From Vespa crabro (Eukaryota > Arthropoda > Insecta > Hymenoptera > Vespidae), in assembly GCF_910589235.1 (NCBI RefSeq), contig NC_060977.1, positions 752,501-816,500 on the forward strand: 64,000 bases of DNA, written 5' to 3'. Within the stretch, counting starts at the first letter, position 1. Every line of letters starts with the position of its first letter. Shown one piece after another: positions 14,001 to 24,599 of this stretch. The notes under the pieces were generated by a model, which did not search any database, was not told where the DNA came from, and was given only the letters and a program-made list of their open reading frames with translations. A program made the translations under genes and the position numbers.

Positions 14001-15239
14001 CATTCTGTATGCAAAGTGCACGAGTCGAGGAGTTGCTTCCCCGCGTAGAAAAAAGGATATCGTAAAAAAATGCAAGGTTACCCACATTTCCTTTTTTATT
14101 CGGCCGAGAGCGGCTTCGTGGCTGGAGTCGGGGTGATGCCGAAGCAAGATGGAGAGAAAGAGGGACGGAACGAGGGAAGCTGAGCGGAGAAACGAAGGGA
14201 TCTGTTCACGAGATAGAAAGACAAGAGAAAGGAGAGACAGAGAGAGAAGGATCGTTCCTTATCGTCCGATAATATCCTTTGCGATATTTTCTCAGCCCTT
14301 ACTTAAGCGAATCGGTTATATTTCATCGAAAGTTGGATGAAAGGCTAGTGTTTATTGTATCATTACAAAATTAGATAATTCTCATCGTGCTATCTGAAAT
14401 GACATAATGGAGACGCTACCATATTATTATATTGTTCGGACTAATTGAAAAATTTTCGTAAATATAAGGAAAAGTAAAAAAACTCAACAACATTGTTTAT
14501 TTGTTTTTTTTTTTTTTCTTAAACATAGAAAGATTCAGGCGAAAGATCTCAGTAGATGCGAGTTATAAATCGGTCGATTTAGACTTTACAGGCGACAAGG
14601 TCAAACGAATCAAAGTCGCGAAGGGATTAAAGCGGAAGAATGGAAGGAGGTCGGTTGACTCCTGCGCTAACGTCGCTAACTCTCTTCGATCGAGAAACTC
14701 GAGCTTCGACCGTGGGAGTTTTCAAAAAATCTCACCCAACAAAGTTTCACGAGTAGCAAGGACGCTACGCGCTACGAGAAAGCATATATCACAGCTGTGC
14801 GAGGATTCTCTCCTGTCGCACGCGCACGCGCACGGAAGAAAAGATAGAACGAGAGGAGGGAATTGCTCTTCCTTGCGAGAAATAGAAGTGGAAGAAGAAG
14901 AAGAAGAAGAAGAAGAAGAAAGGATATAGAGGGAGAGATAGAGAAAACGACGAAGAAAGAGATGGAAGAGTCAGTGTAGTCCTGCAGGATCCTACATCGT
15001 CTTTCGAGACGACGATGACGACGAAGTAGATGTGGGAGCGAGAGAGAAGAGAGGGAGGTCCGGAACGCACGGAGACGGACTTGGTGGGGGTAAGGTGCGC
15101 TCGACGTCTCAAATTTGGTTGGCTGTCTCGAGGCGCTGCCAAGCGGTTCCCACTCTCTCTCACACACAACTCTCTCTCTCTCTCTCTCCCTCTCTCTCTC
15201 TCTCTCTGTCTCTGTCTTTGGCGCGCACTCCTCTCTACG
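8661..15239. other. Non-coding stretch, possible first intron of the zinc-finger gene
   Basis: No supportable exon. If the island at 8.27-8.66 kb is the promoter, this is intron. A repeat-free segment at 10420-10540 contains CTGAGTCAGC (AP-1/Maf-like) and ACCGCA (Runt-like) and may be an enhancer. The rest holds TC, GA and GAA tracts and plain AT-rich DNA (12.4-13.9 kb). Confidence 0.5.
10563..10636. repeat. (CCT/TCT)n followed by (GAC)n
   Basis: A pyrimidine triplet tract runs straight into about ten GAC triplets. Comparable triplet tracts: 7272-7296 (GAC), 8166-8220 (GGA/GAA), 14888-14922 (GAA), 24085-24105 (GTC) and 50731-50795 (TTC then TGC). Confidence 0.9.
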
Positions 15240-15284
15240 AGGAGGAATCGCTGTAGATCGACCGTGCTATACCGTAGAGAGAGA

Positions 15285-15324
<40 letters not shown>

Positions 15325-15400
15325 CTCGAGAAGAACGAGACGAGAGTGGGAGTCTCGTAGTGGTAGGGCGACGTTCGGTGATGTAGAATGAGAGTGAGGG

Positions 15401-15432
<32 letters not shown>

Positions 15433-16249
15433 TAGAGAGAAGGCGGTAAAAGAAGGAAAGGAAGGAGGAGTGGGGTGAGGCGGTGGGGAAGCAGCGGCGG
15501 CGGCAGCGCCTTGGCGCGCGAGCTACTAGAGTACTCGAAACTCTCGAATTCCAACCGACAGAAGAGTGCCGGCTCTCGTACGAAGCGGGCATGGATATCG
15601 TTTGAGAGTGAGTTCAAGTAGATACGCATAGAAAAATAATAGATGGTGTACCCAGTGAGCATGAGAGGGACGCACGATAACGATTTGTGGACTATCGAGT
15701 TATCCACCAACGTCTTTATCGAAAGATAAAGTAATTACGATTGGTGATAACGATTTAAATCCACATCATCGTCGTCGTTCTCATCATCGACATATTCGTC
15801 ATCGTCAACATTGGTGCTTTCGGTTTTAATATTCGTCGCGCTTTCGCTTATATCTTGGTGTTTCTTACGGCTTTCCAAAGTGTGTTAGTGCATCAAGGAT
15901 CAACAAAAGGAAAATATAGAGACGATAGTCGTGAGTGATACTTTCGACGGTCGCGGCTGCGGAGGGGATGGATTGTAGCGGCATAGTGAAGGTCAAAGTA
16001 AAAAGTGAAGCAACATCGTGACAACCGATGGTCCAGCTAAGGGATCGTACTCGTCGAACTGCGCGACGGAGTCGCCGCTTCGAGATCATCGATAAAAAGG
16101 AAACCTTAAATATGTGAGAAAGATTCCATGAGAAAGAAAGAACGTCTTCGCATTTTGTCTCTTTTAAGTAATTGTCATTTATTTTTTCTTTCTCCCCGTT
16201 GTTTTTTTAGTTCCATCTTTATTTTCCTTTATTTTTCCACGTCCGCGAC

Positions 16250-16272
16250 TTCTTTTTTTTTTTTTTTTTCAG
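16250..16272 (+). other. Candidate 3' splice site in the 5' leader
   Basis: A run of about 18 T follows CTTC and ends in CAG at 16270-16272, a textbook polypyrimidine tract plus acceptor. The downstream exon would start at 16273 and run about 740 bases as 5' UTR to the ATG at 17012. A second, weaker acceptor (T-rich, TTTTAG) lies at 16210. The upstream partner could be the GTGAGT at 15608 or 15931, or the distal promoter island near 8.57 kb. Confidence 0.45.
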
Positions 16273-16383
16273 AAAACTTGCGCAAAATCGAGACAGAGTT
16301 GAAGACGCGTCACAAGAGCTCAGAGACGCTCTATCGCTTCTACGGTTCGTCAAATTCGTCATTATAACTTTGGGAAGGGAAGA

Positions 16384-16482
16384 ATGACGATGCCGTACGC
16401 GGCGAAACGGCAGACGTCGCAGAAGCCAATGTGCTTCACGTTGATCTGGACATTTATGATGCGTTTAGGTGCGATCATATGA
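16384..16482 (+). CDS. Short upstream ORF in the leader (32 aa, hydrophobic C-terminal half)
   Basis: ATG at 16384 has A at position -3 and opens a 32-codon frame ending in TGA at 16480. The peptide starts MTMPYAAKRQ and its second half (CFTLIWTFMM) is hydrophobic. It lies wholly inside the presumed 5' leader, 530 bases upstream of the zinc-finger start. If the leader is transcribed, it would be met before the main ORF and could lower its translation, which is known uORF behaviour. An alternative reading is a first coding exon, because TTTAG|GTGCGA at 16468 could act as a donor. Its length is compatible with chance. Confidence 0.25.
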   Translation: MTMPYAAKRQTSQKPMCFTLIWTFMMRLGAII

Positions 16483-17011
16483 TAAATGTAGAACACGCTG
16501 TATCCCCTTCTTTTTCCTTTTTATTTCCACTTTTTTTTTTCGTTCCATCATCTTCCTATCATCGAGATAAGAGGCAATATAAAAGCTATGCTTTCGATTC
16601 GATTCTCTCGAATACGTTCTTTTTGTGATGTGCCGTATGTGAGAAAACTCGATGACGATCGTGATAGCAAGTGAAAAACGAACTAAAAGACTAATAGACT
16701 AGAGAAGAGAGAGAAAGAGTCGGTTATAAAATTGAACAATAATCCCTGTGGAAGTGATAGAGAAGAGATAAATCGGCCTTCGCGGTCCAAGCGCGACCGC
16801 GCGCGTCCCCTATGCGGACCTTCTCCGCGCGTTAATTCGTCCGTCCGTCCGTCCGTTTCTTCGTTCGTTCGTTCGTTCGTTCGTTTATTCGTTCGTTCGT
16901 TCGTTCATATCGTAGACCAGAGACTTTCCGACGTAGAGAGGCATAGGCAAACGAAGACAGATGGACTGACGGCAAAAAGGAAAATAATACGTAAAAGAAG
17001 AAAACCATAAT

Positions 17012-17378
17012 ATGAGTGAGATGACGAGCGTGGAAAAGCAACAAGAGCACCAACAACAGCAGCAACAGCAGTACGTTGGTGGCAGTTCCAATTCGGAATA
17101 TCACTGCAAAGATTGCGATTTGTATTTTGAGAGCGATAAGAGTCTCAGGGTGCATTTGTGTTATCATCAAGAAAATCTATCTACGCGTTGGGCAAGCCAA
17201 GCTCAACAGGAGGAGAGTAATAACAATAATAGTAAGGCTGGTAATCATAACAGTGGTGGTCACACGAACGTTAAACGCGACAGCGTAACAGCACCAACGG
17301 ACTCGTGCGAGTCCTCTTCGACATCGCCTTCCCAAGAACCATCGTCTTCGCATCACCAACAACAACAGCAGCAGCAGC

Positions 17379-17412
<34 letters not shown>

Positions 17413-17470
17413 GCAACAGCAGCCGCCGCCGCAGCCGCCGCCGCAGCCGCAGCAGCAGCAACAGCAGCCG

Positions 17471-17504
<34 letters not shown>

Positions 17505-18875
17505 CGCCACAGCAGCAGCTGACGCAGCAGCAACAGCAGCTGCCGCAGCAGCAACATCAAGAACAGCAACAACAGCAACAAACGAGTCAAAGTTATAACC
17601 ATTTTCATACACCAATGTACAGCGAAACAAGTTACTTTATACAAAACGACTCGGCCTATCTCCTTTCCCAACATTACTCATCATCTCAAGACGACGTTTC
17701 GAACAATGCCGGGGTTACTGGTGGTGGAGGGTACTCGCGTTTCCACCCGTATCAACATCAACAACATTTTCCAACAGAGCGTACCTGTTCGATGAGCTCG
17801 ACGAGCCCGCAAAGTCCGCCGGTTCAATGTGACAAGTGCGGTGCCGTTTACGAGGATGCTAATCAACTCGGCGAACACGTCAGAACGAGTCATTCGAACT
17901 CGCCTAATATTTATCCGGGTCAGCCGCAGTATCAACAATTAGGTGGGAGTCCTCAACAGCAGAATCAGCCGCAGTTGCATTCATCCCCGACTCAGCCGAG
18001 TCAGCAACCGCAGCAACAACAACAGCATGGTTACGAGTATAATGGTGGACAATCGATGAAATCGGATGTGAAACAAGAGCCGGAGGAACAGGCCGAGATC
18101 CTCGATTTGGATTCTCACAAAGTTCAGACTCATAGATACGAGGAAGAATTGATAAGGCTTCATCATCATCAACAACAACAGGATTTACATATACACATAC
18201 ATCAGCATCCAGTACTCCATCAACAACAAAGAGCCGGATCACTTCCGGTAAGTTCTATGTTGGCTTGGCCACCGACCGGTCAACCGCACGAGTATCATCC
18301 AGGTCTTCCATCTATGGGAGGTATGGAGAACGTTTCACCAATTTCTGATCAAGGACAATTCATGCGTGGCCAACACATGCCAGTAGTGGAGTCATCTCGA
18401 CATCCAGGTTCTCCCATCATCACTAGCACGCAAACGATACCGACGCATCAGTTGCCAACGACTCTATTGCAACAACCACCAAAAGCTCCCCCGTTGGCCA
18501 ATCAATCGTGGAAGAGTAACGAGGCACGACGGCCAAAAACTTACAACTGCACAGCATGCAACAAGTGGTTCACCAGTTCGGGCCATTTGAAAAGACATTA
18601 TAATACTACCCTTCATAAGAACGCCGTGAAACAAAGCAATCAGCCGGATCCAGCGAATCTGCCGATAAGTGCACATCATCATCCTGGGAGGGATAACGGC
18701 GTCGGACACGGACACGGACATGGAAGTGTTAGGGGTACCGGCCCGTCGAGGTCGTCACCAGAGATATCAACCTCTGTCAGTCCCCCAAACTTGATTGCAG
18801 GTCCCTCGGGCGAGGCGGCGAGGGGCCTGCTGCACACGCCCACCACCACCACCACCACCACCACCACCACTCTTT

Positions 18876-18910
<35 letters not shown>

Positions 18911-20503
18911 TCCAGCAACAGCAGCAACAGCAGCAACGAATCTTCAGTAGTAATTCTTGCTCAACAACAGCAGCAGCAGCAGCAGCCACAGGGTTCAATG
19001 GTTCTCTTGGGCTCCACAATGTTGCCCCTCAATTCCCCGGGTCAGTCGCCAATGGCGGCGCACCATCAACAAATGGGCTCATCGCCGCCACACTTGGTTC
19101 ACCATCATCATCATCGGCATCAACATCAGCAGCAACAGCAACACCATCACCAGCAGCAGCAGCAACAACAACAGCTGCACATACCAATGGATTCGGGTCA
19201 AATTCACATGCACCATCCCATGAATTCTCCTATCTCAGCAATGCAGCCGCCGCCGCCGGGGCCCCATCTGAGTTCGCCTTCGCAAATGGTCTCGTCTCAC
19301 CCGCACCACATGACTTCGCCTACAACGTCGGGATCGGTCCATCCAGCAATGGTTTCGCCCCCTGCGATGGGGAGTACTACGACCCCTCAACAGGTTTACC
19401 CAAACGCTTTGCCCCCCCACGTTACAACTTCTACCAACATGGGACTGCTGGAATCTATCACCATCCAACTAACTACTACTGGTAATTCGCTATTGCCGAT
19501 TTCTTCGGTCGAGCAGCAGCAGCAGCAACAACAGCAACAACAACAGCAACAACAACAACTGCAGCACCAGCATCACCATCTTCATCAGCAGACCCAAGAT
19601 ATGTTACCCGGTTTTGGGACTTTCAGTAACCATCAAAGACCTTTGCCGAGCTTCACTCAATTCGGCATCTCCGGGTTCTTGGTAGGCCACGATCAAGTAC
19701 AGGCCGTTAACGTGGGGGGGCTAAGTCCGGAGGAGAATCGATCTCCTCAAGACAGATCCTTCGAGTCTCCCGGATCCAGTTATGATCAATATAGAAATTC
19801 GTCGCCCCGATACGAATCCTTGACGAATATGGATATGTCGACGATGCAAGTAAATACCGACGGCATGATTGTTAAACAATATGAGATCGAAAATCAACAG
19901 CAACACCTCGTGCAGCAATTACAACAACAAATAGGTGAACAGGAACAACGACAACAAATTCATGAAGCTAACAACAATCTACCGCAGCACGTGCAGGCGA
20001 AGGAAGAACTCAATCCGAACATCGGCTTGCAACTAGAAGAAAATCCAAAATCGAAGATTGCCGGCATGCTCCTGACCAAGGAGCATCAAGTAACTAGCAC
20101 AAACACTGGCTCACACTACATTTCCCAGGACGGTTTACACAAGTGTATCGAGTGCGACAAAGTTTTTAACAGGGCATGCTACTTGACTCAGCATAACAAG
20201 AGTTTCCATTCGGGCGACAAACCGTTTAAATGTAATCAGTGTGGCAAAAGATTCCCCCTCGAGTACCTGCATGCGAAACACCTGCAGAAGCATGCCGGCG
20301 ACAAACCGTACAAGTGCGAGATCTGTCCGAAGCAGTTTAACCACAAGACCGACCTCAGACGGCACATGTGCCTCCACACGGGAGAAAAACCATATGCTTG
20401 TGATAATTGCGGAAAAGGTTTCATTAGGAAAGATCACATGATGAAGCATCTTGAAACGCATAAAAAAAAATCAAATAATCAGAATGTTCTTCTGAGGGCG
20501 TGA
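17012..20503 (+). CDS. C2H2 zinc-finger transcription factor, Gln/His-rich, seven fingers (1163 aa)
   Basis: This is the only long, non-repetitive coding frame in the window. The ATG at 17012 is the first after an in-frame TAA at 16985, and the frame closes at TGA 20501. Seven C2H2 fingers are visible by zinc ligands: F1 C32/C35/H48/H52, F2 C273/C276/H289/H294, F3 C513/C516/H529/H535, F4 C1045/C1048/H1061/H1066, F5 C1074/C1077/H1090/H1094, F6 C1102/C1105/H1118/H1122, F7 C1130/C1133/H1146/H1150. F4-F7 are joined by HxGxKP-type linkers and form the likely DNA-binding unit; F1-F3 are isolated. Between them lie polyglutamine (about residues 116-190 and 834-850), poly-Thr/Asn (about 606-650) and His/Gln (about 694-723) tracts. 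VKQE at 353-356, followed by Pro-Glu-Glu, fits a sumoylation consensus. The family role is nuclear, sequence-specific transcription control; target genes cannot be read from sequence. The last finger (RKDHMMKH helix) resembles those of insect regulators such as crol or jim, but I cannot assign an ortholog. Confidence 0.95.
17353..17580 (+). repeat. CAG/CAA polyglutamine tract inside the CDS
   Basis: About 75 codons of mixed CAG and CAA, broken by Pro (CCG) codons, encode residues of about 115-190. Mixed codon use makes the tract more stable than pure CAG. Such tracts in transcription factors are flexible activation or condensation segments and are usually length-polymorphic. Confidence 0.9.
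18838..18910 (+). repeat. ACC and AAC repeats encoding poly-Thr then poly-Asn
   Basis: Ten consecutive ACC (Thr) codons, a Leu-Tyr interruption and eleven AAC (Asn) codons, in frame within the zinc-finger protein between fingers 3 and 4. These are length-variable low-complexity linkers. Confidence 0.85.
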
Positions 20504-20536
20504 TTAAAGTGGATTTGCTGGCACGGTTTTCGTCAG

Positions 20537-20790
20537 CGACGACTACAAAGACTACGACTACAAAGACTACGACTACGAAGACTACGAAGACTACGAAGAC
20601 TACGAAGACTACGAAGACTACGACGACGACGAAGACTACGACGACGAAGACGACGAAGACTACAAAGACGACGATCACGACGACGAAGACTACAAAGACG
20701 ACGATCACGACGACGAAGACGACGACGACGACAACTACGATGACGATGACGATGACTGCGACGGCGACAGCGACGGCGACGACTGCTGTG
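20537..20790. repeat. GAC/TAC/GAA trinucleotide compound repeat just after the stop codon
   Basis: Starting 34 bases after the stop, the sequence is built almost wholly of GAC, TAC, AAA and GAA triplets in higher-order units (such as GACTACAAAGAC and GACTACGAAGAC), and ends in GAC/GAT/GGC. One frame reads Asp/Tyr/Glu, one Thr/Lys and one Arg/Leu. None is continuous with the main ORF, so it is treated as a 3' UTR repeat. Confidence 0.85.
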
Positions 20791-20806
20791 CCGACGCAAG
20801 CAAGAA

Positions 20807-20812
20807 AATAAA
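20807..20812 (+). promoter_or_regulatory. Proximal poly(A) signal AATAAA
   Basis: Canonical AATAAA 304 bases after the stop codon, immediately after the GAC/TAC repeat. It would give a short 3' UTR isoform lacking the let-7 and Pumilio-type sites. Confidence 0.45.
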
Positions 20813-21102
20813 ATTGAACAATATTAGCGAGATATTTGATGTTTTCTCAATTTCTAGAATTCCATTTGACTTAAGTATGTATTTATATTATTATTAATTC
20901 TATTAATAAGTTCTATTTCTTATATTATGTAGTCATTTATTGTATTATTTTTCGTTGGAATTTTTACAAACTTTAAGTTAAAGAATAGACGTTAGAACGC
21001 GTCACAATTCTACTTTTTATATTTTATTTTATTAGTTATTTTATTCTTCGAAGGTACGTCGAGATCCGATTTATCTTTTTTCTCATTTTTTTTTATTTAT
21101 TT

Positions 21103-21140
<38 letters not shown>

Positions 21141-22514
21141 TCTCTCTCTCTCTCTGTTTGTCTGACTGCCTGCCTGTCGTCTCTCTCCCTCCCTCTCTCC
21201 CCCCTCCCTCCTCCTCTCTCCTTCTATCTCTCTCTGTAGTTAGTACTCGGCAAAGTGATATTTATTCGTACGATGTATATCTTGACGTTCGTAATAGAAT
21301 CCTTGAGAGTCGCGATATTCAGAGTCGATCGTAAATAGCTTACTCGTTTCGAGAGCAGCTCGACTCGAAAAATCGCGTTCTTTTAGGACATTTCGATTTA
21401 TCCGATTTCGACAATTTTATTTTGAAAAAAGTTACTATTTGATCATTATTGATCTCTATTAATATCGACGAGACGTCAAACCTTCGAAGTTTATAGGTTG
21501 TATATAATAGATTAAATGTATAGACATATTGATTGTAATCTATAACTATCGAATTCATAAATATCATTTGCAAAGTGATATTAAAATATTAGTAATGTTA
21601 GTGTTTTACAACATACATTATAGCATACTTAAATATAGATTGATAAGATAACGTGTTAAAAAATAGGTCGAAAATTCGGATTATAAGAGTGTAGAATAAT
21701 ATTAATTAATAAATTTGATTATAAAATTGGATTAGATAGTAAACCGCACCATGCGTTCGTGCGATTTTATGCTAAAACTTACGATAAAAATTGTCTATGC
21801 TCGACGTATTACAATATTTTACATATTTTTTATTACAGATATATAATAATTTATTGATAAACTTGTTTTGTTCAGAGAGTTTCATCTTTTTCTAACTAAA
21901 TTATAACATAATTGCAGAATGATTGCAATTTGATCTAAGTGAAAAGAAATTTTGATTCGTGATTTTGGATCTAATGTTGTTAACGATCTATTTTTTTTTT
22001 TCGTTATTGTGATTGATCCAAAAAATTAATTAATTTTATATCTTTACAATATGCTTTTGCCTTTCTACTTAAAATCTATCTGTAAGCTATATTGACGAAC
22101 GAGTTCGACAAACATATTTCAACCAATTTTATTTTAGAGCTTATAGAATCGTCAATTATTTTAATATCAATTTTTCATAAAATAAATTAATCGTGACTCG
22201 TTCGATTATTGTTCCTTATTTATACTATATAATGAATCATATTAAGAAAGTTAGAATTCCGAATAGTTAAAAAAATTCGAGTTGTCTTCGTTGATGTCAA
22301 AAAAATTATCTTCGAGTGACGAGTGATAGGAATAATACATTCACTTCGCTGAAATGAAATTACGTCTTGTTAAGTAATTATTTTTGTTAATCGTTGCTTA
22401 TTCGATCAAGAAAGTGTTAATTATATTAGATTCCGTTGTTTCCTCTTATACATTCTCGTGCTTCCTTGTTATTTCTCCACTTTTTCTCAACCTTGTATAT
22501 TTCAAAGTTACACA

Positions 22515-22682
22515 TGTATATAACTAGGATCATTCACACTCGACCTTTCACATTTTATTAATTGTTTCATTAGGGTCGAGCTATACTGGTAATATAATTT
22601 GTACATATTATATTATAGATATATATATATATACATATATATGGTATATGTATATATATATACATTCATGCATTTGTATATA
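22515..22682 (+). promoter_or_regulatory. Cluster of Pumilio-type elements in the 3' UTR
   Basis: UGUANAUA matches occur at 22515-22522 (TGTATATA), 22600-22607 (TGTACATA) and 22675-22682 (TGTATATA). The first and third lie in or near (TA)n DNA and may be coincidental; TGTACATA is the most convincing. Pumilio binding would repress translation. Confidence 0.3.
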
Positions 22683-22913
22683 AATATATATATATATATA
22701 TATGCATGTGTATATGTATATATATATATATTTGTATGTGTGTGTGTGTATACGTATATGTACATGTGCAAAGATAATTGAAAAGCAAACAACGTTAAAT
22801 CCTCTTACATTTTTTTAGTTATAATTATAGTAAAAAAACAATGAGAAGCGAAAGCGTTGATGAATAATATAGAATTCTTGCCATTTTTACTATGTAATGA
22901 CACCCAGAACAGA

Positions 22914-22921
22914 CTACCTCA
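22914..22921 (+). promoter_or_regulatory. let-7 seed match (8-mer) in the 3' UTR
   Basis: CTACCTCA is complementary to let-7 bases 1-8 (UGAGGUAG). It is 2.4 kb after the stop codon and matters only if the long 3' UTR isoform exists. let-7 represses heterochronic zinc-finger regulators in insects, so the context is apt. Confidence 0.35.
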
Positions 22922-23178
22922 ATGATCAGGTATTTAACGATGAATGAAAGAAAGATAGAAAAGTTAAAATAGCCAATGCAATAATAATATTAATATTAAT
23001 AATAATAATAATATAAAAAATCGAGCGAAGCGTACATTTTTACTAAGCGGTGCGAGAACACTTTTTACATTTTCTTCTTTTTTTTTTGTTTTTTTTTTGT
23101 TTTTTTTTCGTTTTTTTTTTTTTTTTTGTAACTATTTACTGTTGTTCTTGTTATCTCGCCAATAGAATTACAAGGAAG

Positions 23179-23198
23179 AATAAAAGTCTTTGAATAAA
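23179..23198 (+). promoter_or_regulatory. Distal paired poly(A) signals
   Basis: Two AATAAA hexamers (23179-23184 and 23193-23198) lie 14 bases apart, after long T runs at 23079-23127. They are the best candidate for the distal 3' end of the zinc-finger transcript. Confidence 0.35.
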
Positions 23199-23206
23199 AA
23201 TTAAGA

Positions 23207-24535
23207 TTTTCTATAACGTTTAGAAATTCACTTGAAACTGAATGTCTTCGACAATGATTCTTACTGAGAAAGTTTAAAATTTGTCTGAGCCATCTTAAAT
23301 GTATAATATTTTACAATAGACCATCTTCAATTCAAAAGATAAAATAACTTATAAATGTTTCTCTTTTGACTAAGTAATTTTACTTCAACTGATATTAATC
23401 GTCTTTCGTTTGTTCCGAGAGAATGAATTAGAGACTAAAGAAAAGAAAAGGTAAGAGAAAAAAAAAATAAGAACACTCTTTCCTCTTTAACTTCTTTGCA
23501 CTGTGTTCCTCGAAATCGCCCGCCGATCATAAAATCTTGTAATAAGCGTAAAATATTAGAGTTGTTCATATAAATTTAATATAGAGCGAGAGGGACTTGG
23601 GGGCGGGGGGAGGCGGAGAGAGAGAGAGAGAAAAGAAAGAGAAACACAAAAAAAAAGGCGGATGGCATAGAACAACGTAAATTTTAAAAACATATCAACA
23701 GTATTACTGTAAACTCCCATTTAATTATTAATTATAACTGATACGTTACTAAGGACGCATATATGGTAATGAGTCAAAAGTGAGAACGATCATTATATAC
23801 ATATTTGTAATTCATATCATTATCATATTCTTCATGCAGAGTTTTTAAAAAGATGAAAGCTAAAAATTAAAATCTAACGAGGAGAGGAACGTCATCCTTC
23901 TTCTTTTCGTTTAGAATCATGCGAGCGAGCGAGCGAGCGAGCGAACGAGTGAAAAGAGATATTCATTTCTGTTAATAAGACGACAAAGCGCCGACACGAA
24001 AGTTGTCATTGATATTTCGAGTGTTTTTAACGCAAATTACTTATTGCGTATAATATTATATTAATTAAATTACCAATAATATTGTCGTCGTCGTCGTCGG
24101 CATCATCATCGTTATTATTATTATCAACTACAAGAAAAAGAACGAATCGTTGATATCTACTCCGCATTCCGTTCGATCGTGCGTGGTTGTGCCAAATACG
24201 ATATGTGAACAAAATTGTTCTCGAGTACGTCCTCGAGAGAAAAAAAAAGACAATTAACGCGTAAAGAAGAAGAAAAGGGAGAAGATGAAAAAAAAAAAAA
24301 AAGAAATGTGTGTGCGTGTGTGCGTGCGTGAGCGAGTATCCGCGTTTATTGCGTTTATTGCGTTTGCGTCAGAAAAAAGAAAAATAAGAAAAGAGAAGAG
24401 ATAAGAAAGAAAGATGTATTATTACCTTTTCGTTTTTTTTTTCGAAATAATCCCGATGCATGTCTAACTACGATTCGTGCCATGTAATGAATTGTGAAAT
24501 GAAAACCAAGAGAAAACGCGCGCCGCGCGCGGGAA

Positions 24536-24599
<64 letters not shown>

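Larger units (their letters stand above)
15240..17011 (+). other. Probable 5' leader and promoter-proximal region of the zinc-finger gene
   Basis: This stretch runs into the start codon at 17012 and has no convincing coding frame of its own. It begins with GA tracts (15277-15325, 15397-15430) of the kind bound by GAGA-type factors near insect promoters, then a GCGGCGG-rich patch at about 15495-15520. Possible 5' splice donors are GTGAGT at 15608 and GTGAGT at 15931. A strong acceptor sits at 16272. Short upstream ATGs occur, including an ATG-TGA minimal uORF near 16115. Just before the gene lie (CCGT)n at 16837-16856 and (TTCG)n at 16858-16906. Whether the leader is spliced or contiguous cannot be decided from sequence alone. 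Confidence 0.5.
20504..23200 (+). other. Probable long 3' UTR of the zinc-finger gene
   Basis: After the stop, a 200-base trinucleotide-type repeat is followed by AT-rich sequence with no coding frame. Poly(A) signals occur at 20807-20812 and, as a pair, at 23179-23184 and 23193-23198. The distal pair would give a 3' UTR of about 2.7 kb, a length usual for insect developmental regulators. It would contain a TC tract (21103-21155), T runs, UGUANAUA elements, a K-box-like TGTGAT at 22008 and a let-7 seed match. Actual 3' ends need transcript data. Confidence 0.5.

Noticed and set aside
14789..15592. 267-codon minus-strand open frame
   Set aside because: Mostly Ser/Leu, Arg/Glu and Phe runs translated from GA, TC and GAA tracts; it overlaps the promoter-proximal region of the zinc-finger gene.
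17177..17674. Antisense poly-Leu/Ala frames over the zinc-finger gene
   Set aside because: Mirror translations of the CAG/CAA polyglutamine tract.
22618..22781. Tyr/Ile-repeat membrane-like frames
   Set aside because: Translations of (TA)n and (ATGT)n tracts; the same holds at 4207-4430, 26657-26842 and 27294-27509.
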